Assembly (NCBI RefSeq): GCF_029227915.1
Contig: NC_079880.1
Coordinates: forward strand, 12,613,501-12,677,500
DNA: 64,000 nt
Reading direction: 5' to 3'
Source of the DNA: Hydractinia symbiolongicarpus
Lineage: Eukaryota; Cnidaria; Hydrozoa; Anthoathecata; Hydractiniidae
Shown here: positions 20,805 through 29,648 of the stretch, piece by piece
Position numbering within the stretch: the first letter of the stretch is position 1
Layout: each line of letters begins with the position of its first letter
Made by a program: the position numbers and the translations under genes
Notes under the pieces: model-generated
Told to the model about the DNA's origin: nothing
Seen by the model: the letters and a program-made list of their open reading frames with translations, nothing else
The model's database searches: none

Positions 20805-20916
20805 TCATTGTTTACTCTTCTTGCAGTCTTTGCATCGAGGCCTTATCCTTTCATGAGGGCATATTTGACTTCCCCCGCACTCTTTGCAGATGGATCTCCT
20901 CCTTTCATGCTGGCAT
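20805..20916 (-). pseudogene. Orphan C-H-x4-R-x-C zinc-knuckle repeats
   Basis: The minus strand reads CQHERRRSICKECGGSQ, ICPHERIRPRCKDCKKSK and a stop: two modules of the same CxHxxxRxxCKxC type as in the HNH protein at 14939-15546, but with no HNH core attached. It begins where the truncated paralogue (20905-21240) loses its own homology, in a different frame, so this is a fusion scar from a rearrangement between two Polinton genes. Confidence 0.6.
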
Positions 20917-21240
20917 AGAGACTGATAACATGGGTGGACAGTGCCCTGGCCGTCTTCTTCCCTTTTTCCTGAAGCTCGCGTTGTATGTAATCGGTATGGA
21001 CTTTGTCGATGGCCTCATCAGGGGCTTTGTCAACAAACCTCTCGGTACACTTCTTTGACAAAAGGTCCCCTTTACCTTTAAAATTTGACGTTTATCGATG
21101 GGCTTCTCAATATTTTTAATTTCTGCAGAGGCATTGTTGAATACTTGTGCAATGTCGAACATTCCTTTTATTATGGTCGATATCTGAGCAAGAAAAATGC
21201 GATCAGGGCATACGGCAGGAGTACGACTATATACAGGCAT
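20905..21240 (-). pseudogene. Truncated paralogue of the anchored protein at 19642-20178
   Basis: From an ATG at 21240, 10 bp downstream of the polymerase stop, the sequence carries GMFDIAQVFNNASAEIKNIE and, in a second frame, KKCTERFVDKAPDEAIDKVH and ELQEKGKKTARALSTHVISL. These align block by block with the gene at 19642-20178. Homology stops after SLYAS, where zinc-knuckle repeats in another frame take over. An 18-bp deletion and frameshifts break it. A duplication of the anchored-protein gene around the HNH gene explains the order. Confidence 0.55.
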
Positions 21241-21249
21241 GCTTCTATT

Positions 21250-24200
21250 TTATTCCCCTGTGGATGCTAGGCGGTAATGGCCTCTGGCAAGCGTTGTAAT
21301 CTGGTCCGGTTGTACGATACGTTTATCGTCTGCCCTGTTGAGTGCTAACTTGTTCACCTCTTGGGTATATACCTTATGGCCTTTGTTTTAAATAAGCACT
21401 TGGCCTTTGTAGATGTCAACGCCCTCTTCCAAACACCGCTTGTAGTCATCGAAGGTTATTGACTTCTTGGTTAACGCCCTTTGCTTTCCTGTCACCGCCA
21501 TCTTTGGCAAGGCTCTTATAGGCATAGAGTTTGGCTCTGAGGGTGATGTACTCTGTCATGATTTTGCCGCCTAATTCATCCTTCATCAAGCCTACCACCT
21601 TCTTGTTTTTCCTTATAGGGAGAGGCCTTCCTTAATTGATATCAAAAGCACTTGTATCGAAGCGTGCCTCAACATCGGTTGCAATATCCTCATAAAAGTC
21701 GTGGGTTCGTATATGGTACACAAAGCTGTCCGTATCCATGTAACAGATCCGCAGCTTGCTACTGTACTTAACCTGCATGTAGTTATAATGGAATTCATAC
21801 ATCACCTTTTTTGACATGTCCAATATAGCCTGGCCTATATGTACGGGCTTATTCATCTTGACCTCGGTCTTGCCCATTTCAACACCTATCAGATGCTCGC
21901 TGAACCTGCTACCACCCTTGAAATTTGGTTTCATTGCAAGCTTCATATATTTGTCCTCATTGGTGACCAGCTGGATGTTGCGGTGGTTCCGGATATTCTC
22001 CATCGTTTTGCCGAAGTCGCTCAAATTCATCAGCTTATAAAAATCTTTTTCGAACTCGTTCTTTGCGTTTGTTTTCAATTTGTGTTTTGATCGATGTACC
22101 CTTTCAACCATGCCTTCTGATTGAATTGGATAACCCTTTGTACTTTCTTGAGCTCAAGCCCGTGCTTTAAAGCCTCGTGAAGTGCCTTAATATGTACCAC
22201 ATATTTCCGCCTGTCCTCTAAATTCCGTACTAATTTCTCGACCTTGTGGACTGTCCTGTAATCAGGCAGGAATGGCAGCTCATTATGTTTATCGTGTAAC
22301 TTTCTAAGGTAATCGATATCTACCTCTAATATGTACCCATGCTTGTTGTCATCAACGGGCTTTCCGATCCGCCTTTCAGTGAATGCATTAACATTCTGCA
22401 CCCATTTAAAGCCATCTGTTGGAAGACCCTGTCTCATCGCCCAGCCATATAGATTATTGGCGTTCAGATATTGGAGGTAGGAGAACTCCTCATTGGGGTT
22501 ATACTGCTCTCCCATGTACTTGTTATTGGCTTTGGCATACCGGTGTACGGCCTCCTCGGATACCTTTTTCGAACATCAGGAACATGTCGGGATCGGTGAG
22601 AAGCTCTAGCGTTATATCCGTAAATTTCAGGGCTACCTTCCAGGCCAACCCGGGTGCAGAGTAGAATAGCAGCTAATAGCAGGACGTCTGTTGTCAGGTA
22701 CACATCCTGGTAGTCTCCCATGGTAACATCATCACTCCCTGGGGTAATACAATTCCATACCATTTTAGCGTATTGATAATCCTCATCGCTTATCCCATCC
22801 ATATTAAGCTTGCTGTAGAAGGCCTCCTTGAGAGGTAATTCTGTCTCCTCAAATCGCTGCCATCCATCCATGTATTCATAGGGGTACACGCCCTTTCTGC
22901 GCATGAGCTTAAACAAGTCATCCTTGGTGAAAAACCAACGAAGATTTTTACACTGGTCATCGCTGAGGTTGCTTGCCAATTTGTTCAGTGATGATGCCAT
23001 GAATCGGCAACTATCGATAAACTGTATCTCTATGGTCTTGTACCTTTCCCCGTCACCATATGCCATACCTCCAAGGGGTACCTTATTTATGACATTAAAA
23101 GAGATGTACTTCTCTGTATTTTTCGCAATACACCCAATGTCCTGAGTGTCGTACTTCTCGCTGAATTCCCGTATGAAGAGATGGGCACCCTGAAAGGTTA
23201 TGGAAGATCACTGGGATATGGCCGGCTATCTTGTATTTGAGGTTGCATATTGCGTGCGCTGCGCCTCTATACAGACCTGTATAGTGGCAGTGATCCCTGA
23301 CCTTACGGTTATTCTCATAGTTATCAAAGGGTTTCAGGCAGATATGACAGTGCGTGGCCTCATCATGTTCCCTTTTTAGGACCTCCGTTAGTTTGGTCAT
23401 GGGTTGCTGTGGGTAGGTATAATATAGTCTTTTTACCTCATTCTCTGGGTGGTTCACGAAGCGGGTGACGCTGTCCTCACCCCTATAGACTTTTAAAGGA
23501 TCCAGTACATCACCATAAGCAAAGGTATTATAGGTGCACCAGCCGGATGGTACATGCTTGCTTAGCCTTTCCGTCTTGGTATCCCTTGCATCTTCTACCG
23601 GGACTAGCAGACTCTCGAAGTCTGCATATATGGCAAAGGATACCTTGAATTGCTGTTGGCCATCCCTATAATATAGCCATTTTTTAGCCTCATTTGGCAT
23701 TGTGATCTTGACTGCCTCGTGATCGATGCAGTACCTATAGTGCTTGTCCCTCGATTCAGCCGTGGGAAAACCCTGTTGACATGAAAGGTAGAAGTGCATT
23801 GGGTTCCTATTCTTTAAAGTCTCCTTGCCCAGAAGCCTGGACAGGCTTTTGACTGCCGTATAGTGGGTCTTTTTATCATTGGTGATAAGCAATAGGGTCA
23901 CCACCTTGGTACGCCCGTTATGTACTGATCGACGTAGGATGTTGATTCTCTTTTCATCTATATACAGAACATTCACCACAATGTCGGGGTTATTCGCCTC
24001 AAATTTGTATATGGATTTGATACTTGTTGGGAACTCTATACCATCCCAATTATAAAGGTCTACATGATGCTTCAGCTTGCTTATTCTTTGTGGATCTTTT
24101 TCAATCTCATCATGATGCAGGGATGCTATAATAGCCCACTTGAAACACTCCTTATCCTCATTTTTTGGGTTAATAATTGCCTTTTTAGAAGCTACCCATT

Positions 24201-24384
24201 TTGGTAGTTCAACATACGGTGAACCTCTCGTTAACCGTAGAGTATGGAAGTCTACATCAAGATATAGGATTTTAGATATTGTAAAGTCACTCCGGGGCAG
24301 TGCCAGATTTTCCAAACCTGTTTTAATTTGGGCAAACATCCTATCCAGCACATCGTCCACGCCGCTACGAATGACATATGACAA
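21250..24384 (-). pseudogene. Protein-primed family B DNA polymerase (Polinton copy A)
   Basis: The DNA replicase of the element. In order on the minus strand: N-terminal region (LPRSDFTISKILYLDVDFH), Exo I (YADFES near 23620), a CHICLKPF...DHCHYTG zinc module, Exo II (HNLSG then, after a shift, AHLFIREF), Exo III (YQDVYLTTDVLLLA), motif A (LNANNLYGWAM near 22450), motif B (FGKTMENIRN), motif C (YMDTDSF near 21730) and the C-terminal MKDELGGKIMTE block. At least four frameshifts. In motif A the catalytic Asp is Asn (copy B has Asp). Both copies lack about 20 residues between Exo III and YSAPGLAW-like sequence. The N-terminus is cut by a MITE, so no start exists. Confidence 0.96.
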
Positions 24385-24629
24385 GCGAGCCAGCCTGCTA
24401 GGCGAGATGAAATTAACAATAGATTTAAAAAAATTCTCAGCAATTATTTAAAGTTTGAAATATATTCTTTTGTCTTCATTGTTTATGAAACTTTTGTGAA
24501 ATGTAAACAACTTTTCCATCCCGGCTGGCCGAGATGTAAAAAAATTCATATGAACACGAGATGAAAATCACCTCGGCTACCCGAGCCAACCCGCCTAACC
24601 GAGCCAGCCCGCCTCCATGTGAACAGCCC
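24375..24629. mobile_element. PIF/Harbinger-like MITE at the polymerase 5' end (copy A)
   Basis: About 255 bp between an inner TIR part on the left (CATATGACAAGCGAGCCAGC) and a right end reading, on the other strand, GGGCTGTTCACATGGAGGCG. GGCTGGC/GCCAGCC words and CTCGGCTACC/GGCGAGA blocks repeat within it. The same TIR bounds the tiny MITE at 28030-28079. It marks the place where the polymerase reading loses its N-terminus and where the Polinton ends. The outermost left TIR bases are missing, so the insertion was followed by deletion. Confidence 0.6.
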
Positions 24630-24633
24630 ATAC

Positions 24634-25303
24634 AGCCCAACAGGCATATTGCGAAAAACTGTAAAAATGACCCTACAACGAGTTCATTAGCAGCCGGAAA
24701 AGGTGATGCAGATATTGCTGAAATTGGCCCAGATCAACTGACGATGGTTAAAATTATAGTTGGAGGTAAATTAATTAACTTTTTGTATGATACAGGGTCA
24801 CAATTTACGATTATTACCAAGAGGACATATAAAAGTTTGGCTCACAAGCCACCACTTATGCCTATAGGTCGAAACGGATCAGGAGTGGACGGAAATAAAT
24901 TTTCATTTGAGGGGATGACATATTTAAATTTAAGGTTTGAAAGAAACAGTGGATGAGAGTTCGTGTTGGAGTACGAGCCGGTTTTGGCTTCTGCGGCTGT
25001 TGAGGGTAATATATTTGGCGCCAAGACCGAAAATAAGTTTAAGAGTTGTACGAGACATCTAGGAAATATTTCGATTATTTACACGACCAAAAATGATGAG
25101 AAAGTTCGCTTGACGTGTTTTAAAGAAAAATCACTCTCCACCGCCGCATTTGTAAAGTAGCCAGAGCAACCGTTATTCAGCATGGTAGTATACTGGTGGT
25201 AAAGAGCAAAATTGGTAATGCCCAAAGTCTGCGATCACAACTAACAGAAAATGATTTCTTTTGTTTAGAAGATAGTTCAGAAAATGTAGACAATTTTGAG
25301 TGA
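24634..25303 (+). pseudogene. Gag-protease fragment of a Ty3/Gypsy-like LTR retroelement (copy A)
   Basis: Reads HIAKNCKNDPTTSSLAAGKG then INFLYDTGSQFTIITKRTYK, a retropepsin active-site segment (DTGS) with conserved flanks, then EGMTYLNLRF and, after stops, EYEPVLASAAVEGNIFGAKT and RHLGNISIIYTTKNDEKV. The CCHC zinc knuckle that precedes it is intact in copy B but destroyed here by a short deletion. No LTRs, RT or integrase nearby. It is an old fragment wedged between the MITE and the inverted-repeat element. Confidence 0.75.
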
Positions 25304-25307
25304 GAGA

Positions 25308-26309
25308 ATGCGTGAACCCTTAGGCCCATTTGATTTTCAATTTAATTGAAAATCAAAAATCGAAATGTTGGTACTAATTCATGTTTTTTGAATTTCGAAA
25401 TTCAAAATTTATAAAGTAAAATTCAAATATTTTAAAAAAAAAAAAATTGAAAATTGAAAATCAAAACTAAAAATCAAAAATTAAAAATCATTTTACTCCT
25501 GCATAGAGTTTTTTATTAGGAGCGTTTCATAAGGAGCTGAGATTGGTGTCCAAAGTTTTCAGGAAGTCCTGAGACTGCCAGGCAGATATATTCTTTTTAT
25601 TACCATTATCGTTTCAATTGACTTTTGTTTGATATGCGTCTATTCTCTTGGATTTCTTTTGTTAAAAAAGATCTGGAAATAAAAGTTTATGCTAATCTAA
25701 GAAGTGTTGAGATCAAATATTTACAGAGTCCCTTAATTTTATAGGAGAAATTTAAAAAATGTAACTACACGAAACAGAAGCAAAATTAATATTCATTCTT
25801 CTTAAATCTTCTTTTTGGTTTAAAACATTTGTTGACATTCATCGACAGTCTATTATTGAACACAATATATGACGGTCTATTATTGGTATAATATTTTCAA
25901 TTTCCGATTAACATTCGGATGTAATAAAGTCTGACCTAGAGGACAGGTTTGATATGAATCTCGCCCTTTATTTTGACCATGTCCCTATACAAGAACCCAG
26001 GACGCCTGGGGAGGAGACCGGTTTGACGGTTAACCGATGTGTCGCGTGCGTAATAAAACTTAAAATTGAAAAGCAAAATTTGAATTTGAGTTTTCATTTA
26101 TTGTTTTTTGATCCCTTTTGAGTTTTAAAGTTTAAATTTTAAATTTTAAATTTTAAATTTTCAAATTAAATTGAAATTCAAAAATCATTAAATAATTTTG
26201 GTTTTGGAATTGCAAATTAAATTAAATTAAAAATCAAAATTAGCCATTATTTCTGATTTTCAATTTTCAATTAAATTGAAAATCAAATGGCCCTAAGAGT
26301 ACACGCATT
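25308..26309. mobile_element. AT-rich element with long terminal inverted repeat (copy A)
   Basis: Left end AATGCGTGAACCC followed by CCATTTGATTTTCAATTT; right end is its inverse, with AAATCAAATGGCCCT then GTACACGCATT. The TIR is about 45 bp, itself made of nested TTTTCAATTTAATTGAAAA palindromes. The interior contains no gene; runs of AAATTTTAAATTTTA and TTTTAAATTT occur near both ends. A further GGGTACACGCATTA lies just outside at 26363-26377. Superfamily unknown. Confidence 0.6.
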
Positions 26310-26668
26310 GTTGCCTTTACTTTTAGTTCATAGAATTTACTTTAATGTAAGTAAAAAGAACTGGGTACACGCATTAGGTTCGTCTATGGCTATTTAGGTT
26401 CAGGATTTTTTTATATTTCGGCTTAGTCTTTCTTTTTAATCAGCATGTTTTTTTTTTATTCAGCATTTTTTTATTCAGCCATAGGAAATGCTATTCAGGC
26501 TCGGTACTCAGTCCCTTCATGGCGCGGAAAACCAGTTGGCGCGAATATAGATGCTGGTCTCCAATATGTAAGGTGTTTGCGCAAGCGCAGCAGAGAATAG
26601 ACCAATGAACATGGACTCGACGTGTTAGATTTGTTTAGGCTAGGGCACCATTCGTACTTCTTCGATTA

Positions 26669-26955
26669 GCGTAGATAGTGTAGTGGTAGTGCATTCGACT
26701 TGTAATCATAAGGTTTCAGGTTCGAGTCCCCACTCCGGCGCACTTTAAATGCTGTGTTGTCTGCCCATTTGGTGCCATCTACTGGCCGCTAGCCGGCTTG
26801 TGTGACAGGCAAGCTAGTGAGAGCAATGCTATACATACCTCTGGCGGTAATGCAACATAGTTACAGTCGGAGGGAAGGAAGAGTCAACCGTTAGGATGGA
26901 ATCTCCAACGACGTTAAAACTTCCCGTTACTTACTTACTTACTTACTTACTTAAC
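26669..26955 (+). mobile_element. tRNA-derived SINE (copy A)
   Basis: The 5' 73 bp resemble a tRNA: an A-box-like TAGTGTAGTGGTAGTGC, an anticodon-position CTTGTAA (TGT, Thr-like) and a perfect B box GGTTCGAGTCC. A 200-bp unrelated body (TGGTGCCATCTACTGGCC, GGATGGAATCTCCAACGACG) follows, and the element ends in a TTAC tandem tail. This is the head-body-tail layout of a pol III SINE. The acceptor stem does not pair well, so it is not a working tRNA gene. Copy B is at 53333-53619. Confidence 0.8.
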
Positions 26956-27089
26956 TACCATACAAGTACGTTTTACCGCCCATATTAGTCCTGACCGAGC
27001 ACGGGACCCCATATCGTCCAGCCGCAACATCAAAAGTCTTCTACACGATGGTAGCTTTATAATAGTTTTCGCATTGTAAAGATACTAAT

Positions 27090-27420
27090 TAATCGCAAAA
27101 ATTCATCTATGTCGTCATGCATGACGAAACTGTAGTGTCCATCTATGTGCCAGAGACAGTCTCGGATTTTTTGGATCGATGTCGGGTAGAATTTATCGAT
27201 TACGGCGTTGTTGGACTGTACGACCAAGCGACTTTAAATGGCCGAACATTATGAATTACCATGATTCAAAATAAAATTTGACATGATATTGCGCAATTCA
27301 TTTTTGGAAATATCAAAGAATCTACTCATTTCCTCCAAGCCATACTCTTTTACCCTTCTGTAAATCATACCTCTAGAAACTAGCATATCTGCAGTTGTTG
27401 ACTAGGAAGTCCTAAATTGC
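27090..27420 (-). pseudogene. DDE/rve integrase-core protein fragment (copy A)
   Basis: The minus strand reads MLVSRGMIYRRVKEYGLEEM, FDISKNELRNIMSNFILNHG, then in shifted frames GHLKSLGRTVQQRRNR and LWHIDGHYSFVMHDDIDEF. The HTH part, the short GHLxSLG...VQxxR module and LWHIDGHxS with the first catalytic Asp match a widespread group of animal integrase-core (rve-like) proteins of transposon origin, not the Polinton integrase. Only the first third of the catalytic core remains, with several stops and frameshifts. Confidence 0.6.
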
Positions 27421-28029
27421 GGAGACTGGATATCAACTTAACCCCATCAAAGGGAACACAGAAGCTTCTGGCAAACCGTCTGCGGTTAGGTCCGCCAATA
27501 TTAATAACTTGCATGACCACGAGAAATCAAAGAAATAATAATCGATACCAGAACAGCCCCTTGTTTTTTAATTAAAAAAACAACAAAATGTTTCACTAGA
27601 TGATGAAAAAACAATGCTGAACGTGAATATATGCTAAACCTGAATATAACAAAATGCTGAACCTGAAAAGTAATGGCTGAACCTGATTCCAAAATTCTGA
27701 TCTAAATATTGCTACATAAAAACAACCATAAATACTACGTCTGGAAAACATTCGCACTGGCAACTTCAATAAAAGTAACAACCTCGTCCCAAGGCCTTTT
27801 TTCACTTCTTTATATTACGGCGGTGTTATATGATAAATCAGACGATCTTCTACCTATTACGACCAAAATGTATTTTAACTTTAGCTCAGTATTAATGATG
27901 TTAGTTCTTTAATAGCGAAATGTGTCTATCTATCTAAAGCGCTCTTTCTTGAGAACGCCGTCCCAATATCATCAAGAAAATGGAACTGCTACAAAACTAC
28001 GAAAGAATTATACTGCACTGAGCTTCTTA
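27421..28029. other. AT-rich spacer with short direct repeats
   Basis: Contains several ATGCTGAACCTGAA-like words near 27615-27685 that mirror, in inverted orientation, TCAGGTTCAGG-like words at 26394-26500; the two sets may be the ends of an element disrupted by the SINE. Unit B lacks most of this stretch (junction near 54105). No gene seen. Confidence 0.35.
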
Positions 28030-28079
28030 GGGGCTGTTCACATGGAGGCGGGCTGGCTCGCCTCCATATGAACAGCCCC
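28030..28079. mobile_element. 50-bp MITE remnant flanked by TTA
   Basis: GGGGCTGTTCACATGGAGG at the left and its inverse (one mismatch) at the right, flanked by TTA on both sides (28027-28029 and 28080-28082). TTA/TAA 3-bp duplications and G-rich ends are typical of PIF/Harbinger MITEs. The TIR is that of the MITE at 24375-24629. Unit B has TTA-GGGGCCCC-TTA here. Confidence 0.7.
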
Positions 28080-28776
28080 TTAATCTCTTTCGGAGAAGTT
28101 AAAAAATGAGTAACAGGGAATTAACAGGGAGTAATTTTAAAATTAAACTCGTTTATGATGGTTTGGAGGAAATTTATTAGTGTTTTTTCTACAGGCCACG
28201 ATCGAGAACACAAGTCACTTGCAGACCAGTTAGAGAAATGTCCTCAAAACGCTACGCAGCAAAATTGTAAATAAGCCTTTCCTTTTTTTAATTTTTGCCA
28301 CTTGAAAACAAAATTTTTGCGTTCAGAATACTCATCGCGCCTTTTGATTGGATACTTGTATCATTCTTTGCTTATGTGACTGTTATCGAAAAAACTTAAT
28401 TCTTGTTTTGAGCTACGATCACCCGAACAAACATAATTAAATTTCGTACTATTTAAGATTATTCGGTGGCTCGTGAATAAATCCACGGGTTTTCCCATCC
28501 TCTTTATAATGCGTTTCGTCCGTGTGTCTCGATCGCAGTACCATTTCGCGCAGAGACAGACGACGGCTATTATTAAAGCGACGGTAAGAAGATTTGCTTC
28601 AATACGTTCGTTCAGAAGTTGCCACCATCAGCAGACTGTGTTTTGGAAAAAAAGACATTTTAACTTAGAAACTAATTAATATCAAAGATTGGTTAAAAAT
28701 CTGTGGGGAAGTTGTGATGTCATTCCACTTTGCTGTTGTGTACATGTAAACAAATTATACAGAATTATTTTTTGTC

Positions 28777-28816
28777 TTTGGTGGACTAATCAAAATAAAT
28801 TGATTAGTCCACCAAA
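28777..28816. repeat. Perfect 16-bp hairpin
   Basis: TTTGGTGGACTAATCA and its exact reverse complement are separated by AAATAAAT. Unit B at this place keeps only the right arm (with one change), so the palindrome was gained in A or half lost in B. No poly-T run follows; a MITE relic is more likely than a terminator. Confidence 0.75.
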
Positions 28817-28829
28817 AGCTAATGCGCAA

Positions 28830-29082
28830 GCGATTAAGGCGCCAAAGTCGGATTTAACTTTGTGACCTGAGGTGTAGCTCATTATTTGCGCCGAATCAGC
28901 GGCAATATCTTTTCACTGCGCATGCGTTACGCCATATGAGTCGACGCTTTTTGCGCTATAGCGATAAAAGTTGAAGAAAATCATGTGGCAAACCATTTAA
29001 TCTTTTAAAAGCATTGCACCTATACTTAAACCTAACCAGCTGCGTATGCAGCAGCCAAAGAAGATTAGCCCTGGGATCCAGG
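28830..29082. promoter_or_regulatory. Possible CpG-containing regulatory patch at the unit junction
   Basis: GC-richer than its surroundings, with TGCGCAAGCG, CTGCGCATGCGTT (NRF1-like palindrome) and, just across the junction at 29092-29099, TGACGTCA (a CRE-like site). The same patch precedes unit C at 55034-55312. In unit A the CRE-like site is TGACGTCG. No plus-strand first exon was found downstream, so a promoter role is a guess from motifs only. Confidence 0.25.
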
Positions 29083-29521
29083 TTGCAGGCAGATGACGTC
29101 ACTCACTCTAGAAACTGATCCACATTTAGAATGTTTAGCTATTGTTCTCTCGGCTGAGGACATGCTCGGCGTGACAATTTTATAATCTAAATAATGAAAA
29201 GAAAAATAGAAATGATGTACAGTATTTTATTTTTGAAGAGAATCAAAGAGTACGTACAATCTTTTGATGAAGAAACTACAAACTTTCTTTCGGCTTCTTC
29301 AGAAAGAGCTTGCTCCTCTAAAATTGTTGTTTTGGCTTGACCAATTTTTTTCTCTGTGCTTCATTTTTATGGTGTGGTGTGAACCTGACTTTATTGCACT
29401 CTTATACATGCGAATAGACCTTTCCCGAATTTCCTAATTATGCCAAACTCAATTAAAAGAGATCGATGCTAAAAATTATACTTGATTTAAAGTTTCTTAT
29501 TAAAAGGAGGAAAAAAATTAC

Positions 29522-29648
29522 CTAATGTCGTAAATATTTATGTTCGTTAAGTGCCTCAATTTGGTAGCTGAAAATTGCAGTCAAACCCTTCATATAGTCA
29601 AGCTTTCTAAGAATACCCTCGTTTTCAAAATAATTCTTTTCTTCAAAT
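29522..29648 (-). other. Candidate terminal exon of an unknown gene (copy B)
   Basis: Same acceptor, length and stop as 440-566; differs by a synonymous change and a Gln-to-His change. No family recognised. Confidence 0.22.

Larger units (their letters stand above)
11229..24374. mobile_element. Decayed Polinton/Maverick, copy A
   Basis: A 13-kb block with protein-primed PolB, retroviral-type integrase, packaging ATPase and HNH genes, inserted in LINE sequence on the left and ended by a MITE on the right. The block is visibly richer in GC than its surroundings, and genes are packed on both strands. No terminal inverted repeat pair or 6-bp target duplication was found. On the right the polymerase N-terminus and the TIR are missing. 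Every large gene has frameshifts or stops. It lacks the capsid segment present in copy B (lost at 14920/14921). Confidence 0.93.
1..29082. repeat. Tandem segmental duplication, unit A
   Basis: The sequence from base 1 reappears almost unchanged from 29083 and again from 55300, and the 1.1 kb before 29083 matches the 1.1 kb before 55300. This shows a head-to-tail array with the phase set arbitrarily at base 1. Unit A is 29,082 bp, longer than B mainly because it holds a private Helitron (7285-9947). Its Polinton lacks a 1.6-kb capsid segment that B has and keeps ATPase and HNH segments that B lost. True duplication breakpoints cannot be placed because the window starts inside the pattern. Confidence 0.93.

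Noticed and set aside
11229-24374. Polinton terminal inverted repeats
   Set aside because: I compared the left-edge sequence with the region around 24300-24700 and found no convincing inverted match; both ends appear to be deletion or insertion junctions.
26669-26742. Functional tRNA-Thr gene
   Set aside because: B box and anticodon position fit, but the acceptor stem pairs poorly, and a SINE body and TTAC tail follow.
28473-28679. 68-codon ORF (MRFVRVSRSQYHFAQRQTT)
   Set aside because: Frame is destroyed in unit B by a deletion near 54878 and by other changes; no family.
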